From assembly GCA_023055355.1 (NCBI GenBank), contig JALJCS010000012.1, forward strand, positions 10,452,501 to 10,516,500: DNA of 64,000 bases, written 5' to 3'. Below, one piece after another: positions 24,481-36,180 of this stretch. Numbering within the stretch: the first letter of the stretch is position 1; each line of letters opens with the position of its first letter. Both the position numbers and the translations under genes were made by a program. The notes under the pieces were generated by a model. It worked only from the letters and a program-made list of their open reading frames with translations. It searched no databases and was not told the origin of the DNA. This DNA comes from Agelaius tricolor. Its lineage: Eukaryota > Chordata > Aves > Passeriformes > Icteridae.

Positions 24481-27400
24481 ATGGCATTGCACTTTCTGCA
24501 GGGCAGGGTGACAGTTGGTAGAGGGACTTGGGTGGCTGGTCCGGGGACCTGACATTTGGCAAAGCATCAACGCATTAGATGACAAGCCACATTCCATCAG
24601 CTTCCTAAAAATACTGTCAGGCTGAGAAACTAAGGGCCTTGATTGCTAGTGCTACCAACTTTGATGGACACTGAATCTAAAAGCACAGGAGTGTCTACTC
24701 CATGTTACTGGTGCTCCCAGGGAAGAGGGATGCCAGCCAACCATGAGTACCAGGAAGGAAACAAAACCAGCTGCCTTTGCAAAAAGCCTAATCTGCCAAA
24801 AGCTCTGGCATTTGCTTTAAGTATGTGACCTCCTGGATCCATATGATTCCCTTGCTGGAATACTCCATCAGGGAAAGGGAATCCCTGGCTTAGGTATCAT
24901 GTGACATTTGCCTAACCAGAGCCTTAGAGGTGGATATTCCCAAATCGGTACAAAACAGGGGAGCTCACACTATTCCCTCACTGAAGCCTTTAAGGCCTGA
25001 CTCAAGGAATGACATCCAGAGGCCAGCAGGGTGCTTATTTTCATCCACTCAGTGCAACACAAGTGGCAACAGAGCTGCCAGTTGTGAAAACAGCTCCTGC
25101 ACCACACGTCCCTGTCCAGGAGAAGCTGAGATTTCCTAATTTACTCCACACACACCAACAGTTTTTAGATGTTATCAAGCCTAGTAATATCCACACTGGT
25201 CACTTACAGGTGAAAGCAACTATACTAACAATTCCCTGAGCCAACTAGATGTTTAGGATACTGACCTAAAACAGAAAAGAGTTAGAAAGCTTCCTATTCT
25301 TAACCTTGGTTTTGTCTCATAGGGGCTGTTATAGATTAGACTCTTTACAGTACCAAGAGATTCGGAATTCAGTCATTAAACTGGGTCCCTGGAATCAGTC
25401 AAAATTCATGTCACAAACAAATAAAACCCTTATTGTATTCCAGCTGCAGGGAAAAGTTACCTTGCCAGCAGCATAATCTTTTATACTGAATGACAAGTTG
25501 TACAGAATGCACAAATTGATCTATTTGCATTTGCGGTCACGATGAAAAGTTTATGAAAAATTAAAGTATATCTGTTTAAGAATAACTAATGTATTATTTT
25601 TTACTCCTGGATACTTAAATTTGCCACAAAAAGCTTTTGATCTCAACTAACAAAATCTCAACTGCAAAACACATCCAAAAAGCTTTCTCCATTAGAAAAA
25701 AAAACTTATCCTTTTTTTTCAACAAAAAACTTTTCAACCCAATTAAAAGTGTTCATGATTCATTCCTTAATTATGTCATACCAATATACAGGAAAAAATA
25801 CCTGTTCAAAAGATGACAGTTTTGGCAAAAGAGATTTAAGCCCAGTTCCAGAACTACCCTCATGGATTATGGTTCTTTGCATGCAGTAACTGCTTCTATA
25901 CAATGAATTAAATGAAATACTATTCTCACCAAATCCTTAGCCACCCAGGTACTTAGACATTTTGTCCAAGGTAGTGCCATAGTCCCCTTATTTTAAAAGA
26001 CATTAACAGATGAATGCAGATTATATGGTTGTGAGAAGAGGCTTAGATTCTCGCTCTTCTTCCTTACCTTATCCCTAAAACTAAAACAAGACAAAAACGT
26101 TTAAATATTTGTGATTACTTTAAAGGAGTTACTTCAAAAGTTCTTTTTGTTGCCTAGCAGCTCAGCAGCCTAAAGGCAGCTAAAACAACATTGCTCACTA
26201 CTTAATTTCCCATTTATTTCTAAGAGAGTTGCAAAAGACAAAATTCATATCATAGGAAGAAAAGTCACGAAAGAGCCTGGCAAAAGCTGCAAAAAATCAG
26301 CAGTGCCAAGTCTTACACCATCCTATTCAGCAGCTCTGCTGGATGCTTTGCTTGCAGCAATTCAAATTTTGCAAGCAGTGACATGGAGCTTACCTTATCA
26401 TTTGTCATAATACTTTTCTAAAAGACAAATTATCAACTTCACAAGCTTAGGAGAACTTTCCCTGCAGCTGTGTTACCTGGTGAACACTTTACTCAACTTA
26501 CCAGAAAGTTGAGAAGAAGAACAAGACAGTTTTATAATCAAAGAAGACATAGCAAAGCTTTCCCTGGTTTTAACAATAGTAGGATTCTTACACAAAGCCA
26601 TTTAACATTTCATACCTGAGTATGAGTTATACATGAAAGCACAGCCTGACCCTGTAAACAGTTACTCCAGAAGTTTAAAGTCTGCTTGGTATACTTTGTC
26701 TGCATACTTCATGCTCTCATCTCAACAGCTAAAGAAAAAAAGGAAAATACAAGGAGAGAACAGAGAGCTGGAAGAAAAAAAAAAAAAGCCCACAGAAGGA
26801 AAATGAAGGGGGTCACTTATTAGTTGGGAGTTGATCCCGTGAAGGCAGCAGCCAGTTTCCTTGGCACCAGGTATCCATTACAATACAAAGCTTAACAAAG
26901 GAAACCTGTGAGTAGTGTTGCACATGCCCCACAGTTTTTCCATTAAGATCACAGGCTACTTGGAGTTCACTCTCCTGATTCCCATGTTGTCCTACTCATT
27001 TAATACACATCAGTATCTTCAGTCATAGTTTGTACCAGAGAAACTTCATTGTTTTGCACTAATAGGTTAAATAAATTTACAGATTTTCTTTAATTACTTA
27101 ATAGACACTACACCATATTTAAATTGAGCCTTAATACCAAAGAAATCATCAGTTAAGAATATAAAACTAAAAATCTATACTAGATAGACAATTCAAAACA
27201 TCATAACACTTCACACTACCTCTGCTGCTCTTCATCTCCACCCCAAACATAGGCTTTAAAACTCCCACAATAAGTTACAGGGTGATGATTATTCAGTAGA
27301 TATTGAAACACGATCTCCCATATCCTCTCTTGCCTTTTAAATCTGATCACCTCTCCAGAAACAGGTTTTTTTTGTCTGAACACCAAATTTTCTGCATAAA

Positions 27401-28120
27401 CTAGTAAGTGGGTAAATGTAAAGTTTTTCTAGTAATCATTGCTATGAGCGTCTCGATGTCGTATTTTTCCAGCTGAAGCAGTGTGTAACTTTTCAACAGT
27501 GCCAGCTCTCAAACAAGCCCCACTGCCCAGAGATCAAGTTACTGCTGTGTGCCACTAGCCCCAGGACAGCCCGGGGACCAGCACCTTCCCACATCCCCTT
27601 CCTACTCCATGGGCACTGCCCTGCACCTTCCCTGGGCTGGAGCCCTGAGCTGCAGAGACACCAGCCTTCCCCAGGACAGGATTTCTCATGCCACTGAGGG
27701 CCGTTTTGTCACCCTGATCCATAGCATAAGCCAGAATGGTGTTACTTGCCATGTACTGATCAAATGCAGATCATTCCTCGTATCTCCTGATTTCATACCC
27801 TCACTACTGACCTAAAACAAAGCTCATGCTGATGAAAAAAATAGAAGGAAAAAAGCCCAAGTGTGCTATGTAACATTACAGAATGGTTAGATCTTGACAT
27901 CAGCTTCACAGATAAGGAGAGGAATAATGCATGCAGAAGTCACTCTTGTGTTGTTTTAATTTTTTATGTCTATCAAGAAATAAAATCAAAGTCCCAATGG
28001 TTTAATCTTTAATGTAGTCAGACCTTTGCCTACTTAGTAGCTCTGTGTCCATTGAAATGTGAACTTTTTCCTCAAAAAGCACAGGATTACGGCACTGTGT
28101 AAAATTTGCAGAGAAATTCA
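24481..28120. other. Non-coding DNA with a CpG cluster and GC-richer patches
   Basis: A GC-richer patch lies at 27520-27730, preceded by three CpGs within 13 bases at 27449-27461. Octamer-related ATTTGCATTTGCGG lies near 25524. An A13 run lies at 26775-26787. Open frames reach 88 codons and are unrecognised. Confidence 0.5.
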
Positions 28121-28172
28121 AGAAAAAAACCCAAACAAACAAAACCAAAAAAACTCCAAACCAACAGAAAAA
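28121..28172. repeat. A/C-rich low-complexity tract
   Basis: A run of AAAC, CAAA and CCAAAA words with almost no T or G. It has the same character as the tract at 16338, but is shorter. Confidence 0.8.
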
Positions 28173-31100
28173 GCCACTCTTCTTGCACATCTCCTGTAAC
28201 ACACCAAGGACTGGAGGCAGAACTTTAGAAAGTCTTTGCATAGTAGCCTTTGAAAAGCAGAGCTGAAGGCAGCTTTGGTGCTTTGCTCTGACCCAGCCTT
28301 TTTCTTTTTCTTCCTCATTCCTAATAGAATTATCCAGCTTTTACTGTTTCCCAACACAATTCACCATTTTTGTTAGGCAGGCTCAGATGACAGAAGATGT
28401 TCATCCATCTCAGAGTCTGGACAGCCAGGTTTTCAGAAGAAATCCCGTGGGACTATTAGGACAGCTGTTCCCTCAAGTATTCCCTTCTGTTTTCAGTTTC
28501 CTGCCCTCTTTCAGAGTCAGACAGGAAATATCTAATAACAATCCCAAATTCTGAAGTCCCAAAGGAATGTAAAACAGCTTCTAAGGCAAATTTATTAACA
28601 ATCTGATCTAAACACCCACAAATCCAGAAACACCCTAATAACATTTTTGAGGAAATGAATTTCAGACTTAAAGACAGATTTTTGTACCAGCACAAGATTC
28701 AGAAAAAAAGCCTTAATGAAAGCAATTACTTTTCAAATACCAAACAACAAAAAATTGAGGCTAAAACAAAAGCAGGAGTTGATTCATTGAGATTTAAGCT
28801 CACCAAGACACCATGTGAAATCACAATTCCTATTTTTAAAACCTTGAGACTGACTCTAATCTTCAATGCTGGACAAAGAGGGTGAGAGAAACGGTTTTCA
28901 GTCCACTTACTAAAGACTCCACAGATTTCAAGTGACTTCCACATGCACAATGCAGCCCTTCCTCCACTGGGCCAAGAACCTGCTCCAGTTACTATATTAG
29001 GTATCACTCTCCTGCCTATCAAAGAACTTTGGTGCTCTGACAAACAGTACTCAACATACAGATAACCACTTTGGCCCTGGATGCCCTCTTGTATTATAGT
29101 TTAGAATAACCCTCATTTCTCATGGACATTATTCAAAATTGCTGAGCTTTGTGACAAAATCACCAGTAAACGTGTAAAGAAAGTCAACAGCAAAGAGACT
29201 AACAGCACATAAATCTCAATTCCTTTTGGTTCAATGGAGTTGCTTCATACTTAAAACAGTGCAAGTGAAAACTGAATTTACTGAGCTAAAATTATCATTA
29301 AGTGGCCATTCCTATTATTCTCTATTTTCTCCAGAATAAAACAGTATTATTTCTTTGAATTGTTTCTATACACAAGTGTTCTTTCCATAGCCAAAATATT
29401 TTTTCTCTAAGAAACCATTATTACAATTTTTTCTTAATAGAGTTTCTCAAACTCATGGCTTCTAACATTATCTAAAATAACCTTTAAAAAAAGGCTACTG
29501 GATTTTCTTGGTGGAACAGAGATGCATTCTGCTGAAAAGATGATGAGATCATCTAAAGATGTCATAGTAAAAAGCAAAAAAGGGAACACAGGAACAAAAA
29601 GTCAGCAAGAAAGAGAAAAGCAACAGTTACTTCTCACAATTCTCTATTATAATAGAACCTCAGTTCCTCAGTTCTAACCACTACCAAGTGCGGATTCACG
29701 CTGCACAAACTGGCAAAGTTGACACCCAAACATTCACCATGTTACAGAAAAACATTAACATACTGGCTTTCATGTACATATTGTCAAAGACTTCCAGAAA
29801 AACATGGTTATCCTGCTGGAAGGAAGTGATAACTCAAAACCTAAAAACACAAATATTTTATTTAGTATAAGGAGTTTATGCAGGTTTATTAATAAGCAAA
29901 GGAGAAATAAGCAGTCAGAGCATTTACACAAACTCCAATGCTCACATGCCCATATACAGCCCTTTTTAGTACCTTTTTTTCCCTATCACTTCCCCCACCT
30001 TGTTATCTCTGGTCTCAACTGTATGCTTTCACCCATGCCATGTAGGATACCAAGGCCACGAGCCAAATTCCACTCTCAGTTACACAGATTCAACCTTTAA
30101 CGTCAGAAGATTCACACCAGTGTAAACCAATAATAGATTTTGGCTGCCCTTATAGACCCAGTCTTGGCAGGTGGATGGAACAGGATTGGAAAGTTGTATT
30201 TATTTACCTCAGGAAACTGGAATTCACATCCAGCTTAAGAGATTTGAAAGTTTTATGGCCCAAAAGGCTAATCTCTAACACAGTTCCCCTCAGAATAAAA
30301 TCACTATAAAGGAGAGCTCTTGGCACAATTCATTTTTATGCCTTTAATTCTTGTTTAGAAGAGGTCCAGGAACAAACAAGCAGGACACTGCAGAGCAGAG
30401 GCAAGGTGTAATTGTAGCAAAGGCACAGGGGTAGGACTTGGAGCCAGCACTACTTATTGTCAGCCTGGCTGCTTGTGAAGGGTTGCCATTCCCCTGTGGC
30501 TTCTGAGAGCACTGAATTACAGATACAATGGCAGGGAAAGGGAAGGGAGGTAAAAATAAAGTGCCCTTTGAGAATTTTTAATAAGCCTAACAAAGAAATC
30601 ATGCAACTTGGGAAGATGTAAATCACTTGTGAGCTGAAAAGCTTGCTATTTATGCAATATAGACAGCTATTTCAAAATTGCCATGGAAGTCATTAGGAAC
30701 ACAGTTTTTAATTCAGCAACAAATGCAATATATGATGTATATAAATAAAATGTATAAAATTGGAGTGGAGACAGATTTTCAATGTCAACACACCATTAAT
30801 TGCAAGCAACAGTCAAGCTCTATAGTATCATTAGAAGGTGGGCTGCTTCTTCAAATTAGGACTCCTGGGAAAGGAAATAAAGCATATTCAAAGAAGAAGC
30901 TGCTGGCCAGTGCACCCTAGCAGGCTCAAGATCAAGCAAGGGAGGATCACTGCAGCAAGGCAGAGCTACAGCAGGAACATAACATTACTGCACCAAAGCA
31001 GATATTTAACACTTGGCAGCCCTACAAAAAATGCATATGCTAGGCACAAGAAGAAATAAGCCTGTCTTTCAGGGAACAAACAGCAGAGCAGAGGAAAATA

Positions 31101-32271
31101 CCTGCAGGACAGCAACACAGTAGATGTGGCTGAGAGGAATGTGTGGAATTAACAAGAGCACTTCAAAGCTTTGCTTTGAGATGCAATTGGCAGATACACC
31201 ATCCACAGAAGTTTAGTGTCAGGACTCAAAGAGCTAATTAGTAGTACAGGGATGGTGACTATCACCCACTAAACAGAGAAGAATTGAGATTCAATGTCCA
31301 AGTCAAAAGATTTCACGTGGATTATGCAGATTCAATTCTATTGAGAAGGAGGGTGTGAAGTTGTTTAAAGGAACTTCTGTAAGACACCTCTAGCACTGGA
31401 AAAGATCTGGAGGCAGATTTGCTTGGCAAGGTTCTGCACCAAATCAAAGTCATTTAGCTCCTCAGCATCAGGAAATCCTGGTGCACTAAGAGCTATTTCA
31501 ACAAGTGATCACAATGGAGCTTTTGAGTTCATTTCCGTAATATTTAGGAAGCTCCCCTAGCTTCAAGCCACACAGCTTACTAGACCCAGGAAAACAAGAA
31601 CATTTGACAGCAGAGCCAAGCCAAAGAGCTTAGCTGGGATCAACAAGCTGTTAGAGCTGACTATACACATTTGAAAAAAATATTACATAAAGTGATATGT
31701 ATCTAAGGTCACTGGGGGAGCCAGGAAGCAGTGCCAAGACATTCCTGCAGGCTTCTGCCTTCCTTGGCTTGCCCTCATTCATGGACAGAGAGTCCAGCCC
31801 AAGCCAGGGCTCAGTGGAAGCTTCTGCTGGCTTTACCCACCTCTAACGACTGTCGGGTCATGTTGCAGAGTCATTTATATTTAGATGAACAGGTGGGCAG
31901 CCCCATTTCCAATTTAATCAAGTTAACACTTGATATTTCTTCATGGTTTCCATATTCTAATTAGCTCACTGTTGCAAACTAGGGAATTGGCTACTCCAGC
32001 CTGTCAGAAGTTAAAAATGCTATTTCTCTACAAACAAATGTTTTTCTTCTCTTTACAGGGAGAAGTTTTAGTGCACAAATTGGAAAGCCCATGACTTTTC
32101 TAACATCCCACATGGAGATTTAACAGTGAAAAATGCCCAAAAATCATGTTAAAATTGACAGAGGAGATGAAAATTTAGCATTACTTTTATACAGAGAGCT
32201 ATATGTTCATTTCTTATTACCACTGCCACTTTCCTGCTTCCTACTGAGAATTCTGTGGGATTATAAAACGT
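28173..32271. other. Non-coding DNA, no gene recognised
   Basis: Open frames up to 105 codons (28726-29043, minus strand) lack known domains. Conserved-looking AT-rich sequence with TAAT words occurs around 30580-30780. Confidence 0.5.
31840..31990. promoter_or_regulatory. Possible conserved non-coding element
   Basis: Two CpGs occur close together near 31849-31855 (AACGACTGTCGGGTC). TAAT-containing and AATTAG words follow, as does an inverted-repeat-like CAAGTTAACACTTG at 31919-31932 (arms CAAGT and ACTTG). Inference from texture only; conservation is untested. Confidence 0.18.
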
Positions 32272-33110
32272 TCATAGAATGGTTTGGGTTGGAAAGGGAC
32301 TCAAAGATCAGCTAGTTCCAAACTGCTTGCTAATGGAAGGGACACTTTGCACTAGATGAAGCTGTTCAAAGCCCCATCCAACCTGGCCTTGAACACTTCC
32401 AGGGATGGGCCACTCACAGCTTCTCTGGGTAACTTTTGCTAGTGTCTCTCTCTTCACAGTAAAGGATTTCTAGCTCATATCTAACTGAAATCTACCCTCT
32501 GTCCCTTTAAGCCTGTTAGACCTGGTCCTGTCACTACATGGCCCTAAAAAAAGTCACTCCCCAGCTCTCTTGGAACTCTCTTCAGATACTGAAAGGTACT
32601 CTTAGTTCTCCCCAGAGCCTGATCTTCTCCAGGCTGAACAATTTCAACTCCCCCAGCCTGCCTACACAGGAGAGGCACTCCAGCCCTCTGAGCATCTTTC
32701 CTGGCCCTCCCCTAGACCCACTCTAACAGGTCCCCATTCTTCTTACCCATCTTCTCCCTACCAGAGCTGGATGCAGAGCTCCAGGTCGGAGCTCACAAGA
32801 CAACAGCAGCAGAATCCCCTCCCTTGATCAGCAGGTGACACTGCTTTTGATGAGGCCCAGGATTCTGTTGGCTTTCTGGGCTGCAAGGGCACATGGCCAG
32901 GTCATCTTGACTTTCTCATCAATCAACACCCTCTAATTCTTCCCACAGGGCTGCTCTCAATCCATGCTCTACCCAGCCTCTATTTGGATTTGGGACTCCC
33001 TCCACCCAGGTGCCAGACCTTGCTCTGGGCCTTGTTGAAATTCAGGAGGTTTGCACCAACCCACCACTCAAGCCCCTCTGGATGGAATCCCACCCTTGCT
33101 GTGGGTTGAC
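32272..33110 (-). mobile_element. CR1 LINE fragment, longest in window, antisense
   Basis: The plus strand begins TCATAGAATGGTTTGGGTTG, the reverse complement of the classic CR1 3' end. It continues with CCATCCAACCTGGCCTTGAA near 32373, CTGATCTTCTCCAGGCTGAA near 32619, GTCATCTTGACTTTCTCATC near 32900 and GGGCCTTGTTGAAATTCAGG near 33028, all familiar from antisense avian CR1. The 3' boundary is firm. The upstream limit near 33110 is approximate, because similarity fades into GC-rich sequence. At about 840 bp it is 5'-truncated and carries no intact reverse transcriptase frame. The plus-strand open frame of 62 codons inside it is a shadow. Confidence 0.9.
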
Positions 33111-36100
33111 CTCTAGAAATTTGTGGCCAACTTTTAGATGCAAAAACACCATGTCCTGCAATGGAGGTCTCAGCAAAGCCTAGAGAGCCCTTTTTGGCCT
33201 CCCCACTCCCTGTATCTGGAGATAAGCCCTGGATACTCTCCCCACAACACAGGAGGAATCAGAGTAACATTCCTCAATATATTATGTCACCGGGCTGGCA
33301 GAGGCCCAGGACTCTCCACCCCCAGGCTGCCAGCATGACACCTTTCACTAGCAGAGCTCCCACAACCCACACATCTTTCTCAGAGGTCTGGAGCCAGACA
33401 GCACAGCCAGAGAGTGACAGACACTCATCTCACCTGAGTGCATGACAGCAGACCCACAGGGCAGCTCTGTGCCTCACGTTGGGCCAGGTCCTGGTTTCTG
33501 TTAGGGCAGTCCAGCCCTGGGGTAAGTATTTACCTCATGATTATTATTGGAACAGAAATAGAAAAATGAAACTAAAGCAGCCTTTCAATGAAACCAGCAA
33601 GACATCCTAGTCTCTTCAAGGCACACCAGCTATTTATTTCTATTTCTATAGAAAGCAGAATCAGCTTTCTGGTCTTGGGGATTTTTTATGACACAATCTC
33701 AGATTCACCTAAGTCACTTATAGGATATCAAAGGTGTACATGCCCTGTGGGAACCCCAAAGTCTAACTGATGACTACTAGCATTTTCCCCTCTGTTTTAA
33801 AAATCTAAGATATTTGATCATCATAAAGTGTTGATAGAAAACCACAAGTGACAGTCTCCATTTTCAGTCATGTTTTATGATAATTTAAAATAACAGTGGT
33901 AGTAAATGTGTTCTCAAAATGACATGATGAGCAGGCAACTCCTCCCGTTGCCCTGATGACAGGTAGGGTTAATGTCAGCAGTGTAAAGGATAATTAATCT
34001 TCAGTCAGTGCAGCTGTTTCACATAATTTTATCCTAATAGTGAATATCACATATCTTTGCCAAGTCAATTTAAAGGAGTAGAAACAGAATACTGCATTCA
34101 GATGTAGTTTACCATGATCACTTCCACCCTCATTGTAGTGAGTTCTCTAAAACTCATGAATTTATAGCTTTCTGGTGCTGTTTTGTTCCTATGAACATCT
34201 GAATAAATTTGTTAAACTTACTGCCTCTAATGATAGGAGCCTCCTCTGGGCTTTTTCATAAAAGACATGGCCTTTGGAGCTTAGGGTAAAGAATCTAAGT
34301 TTTTGTTTGAAGTCTTTGCAGATATTTTTAAAGCAACATCCATGTGGCATCCAGCTTGCTCATACAATGAGAGACAGGACCTTTATCAATCTCCTACTCT
34401 TGCTGGAATATAAAGATGGACAGTAAAATAGCCAGTGAAACTGATTTCTAGCATGCAAATGAACAATCTCTAACTGCACCCACCATCCAGATGGAACTTT
34501 CCCCTAAAGGCAAAGTTGTTCCTCTATAAGCAGCTCCATGAGGGATAAAGGCAACTCATCCTCCATTTGTATCATACAGGCATATTGTTTAAGAGAAAAT
34601 TGTAACAGAAAAGGTAGAAACATTGAAAAAAGCCTTTGTGATGGAAAGCTCATAGACCATCCCCAGAGAAGCTGGAAGAAGCTGCAGGACATCCCTGATT
34701 GCTGCTGTTGCTGTTTTGCAGAAATGCACATGAGACCCCCCCAGGTCCTATGTTCTCTGTGCCGTTCACAGAGCATTGCGTTCCACTTGGCAGCATATTT
34801 CTTTTCTGTTGCACAGTTTTGCAAAACACTGTGTCTAAAATAAAAAGGAGAAAAATAAACCTTTAGAAATGCAGCATACAAAAAAGTTTAGAAGGATCCA
34901 GAGGTGAGGAATATATAAAGGAGGCAACCTAATGAGGGTTTAATCTGTGTAGCTCCAGTAACTCTGCACAGACCTAGAGAAGTAGACAAGAAATTATCAT
35001 CAAGGAGCCAGAAATAGAGGAACATGGAAAAGTGCAAAAGTATCACCCACTGGGTGGCCTGTGTCCAACTTCATGGAAAGCAGCAATCAATCAGCTTTTG
35101 ACAGCAGCGTTTAATGTTACTGAGCTAAGTGGCAGACTCCTGAGCAAAAAGAGCTCACTGAGAAAGTGGCAAACTTCAACTTTGAAGACATTAATTAAGA
35201 ACAAATCTGAGAAGCATTTTCAGAGAGAAGGTTGTGTTCAAAGCTGCAGCTTTGGGCATTGCCACCACAGGATTTAACACTGAGCCCGTGAAGAACGGTG
35301 CAGACTTTAACAAGTTTTTCCATAGGTATAAACAGGTGCTGATAGTTCCAGGTCCCAGAGCAGACATGAAACCATGCCTCCCTGTGTGAGATTACTTCCA
35401 CAGTTGAATATGAGAACAGTCAACATGCTTGAAAATTCTGCCAAGTTATTCTGCCCAAATGTGAAATTTTCACAGCCAAAGAGCACAAGATTAGTTAGCA
35501 CCAGGGTGTAGAAATGGCCTGACTGGCTCTGGAGTCTCCCAAGTTGTTTAACATGCAAGAATGGAGTAAAAAAAAAAATAAAATTAAAAAATAAAAGTAT
35601 TTGCAGATATACATCTCCTGTTACTGAGAGTGGGAGGTAATGCAAACAAAAAGTTTGAACTTATGGAGAGAATTGCCAGATATACAAAAGGGAGACCAAT
35701 TAAATGCTTGGAGCAATGCTACTGCAAAATGCCAGACTCAGGAAACTGAAAAAGCTCTTAAGGAAATACCTGGGCATGTCATTTGGCCTTCTAGAAGCAA
35801 TTCATAACAGTAAAAGCTGTTAAATACATCCAAGGGCATGTTAAGACAACAGACTTTTTCCCCCTCCATTTTCCAGGACATTTAACAATTCAGATTTAAT
35901 TTAGCAACTCTCTGCTACAGCTAATATTCACAGGAATATTTTCTAAGCTAATTACTGAGACAGAGGTATTGCCAAAACAATCTATCTTTTGGGGGTTTTT
36001 TAAACACATACTAGGAGCCCATTTTGCTTCCTCAAAGCTTTAATGATTTCCTGGTCCAGAACATAGACTTTCTATAGAAAAAGTGCATTCTTCTATTAGA

Positions 36101-36150
36101 AATGCACTCTGATAATTTCTACAACATATAGCAAAACTGTGTTCTAGAGC
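33111..36150. other. Non-coding DNA; GC-rich flank of CR1, then AT-rich
   Basis: 33130-33540 stays GC-rich and may be more of the same CR1 or another decayed element; I cannot assign it. Open frames of 125 (34504-34881, minus) and 112 codons (35307-35645, minus) have no known domain. An exact octamer ATGCAAAT lies at 34453-34460. An A-rich tract lies at 35568-35597. Confidence 0.5.
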
Positions 36151-36180
36151 ACTGAAATGGTCTAGGTTGGAAAAGGGTCT
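36151..36180 (-). mobile_element. Doubtful CR1 3'-end remnant
   Basis: GAAATGGTCTAGGTTGGAAA resembles the antisense CR1 3' end (AATGGTTTGGGTTGGAAGGG), but I see no further CR1 words on either side. It could be a very short truncated copy or chance. Confidence 0.35.

Noticed and set aside
26394..26417. 24-base minus-strand in-frame microexon candidate
   Set aside because: Too short to distinguish from chance without transcript data.
36151..36180. Full CR1 insertion
   Set aside because: Only about 20 bases match. It is kept as a doubtful remnant rather than a firm element.
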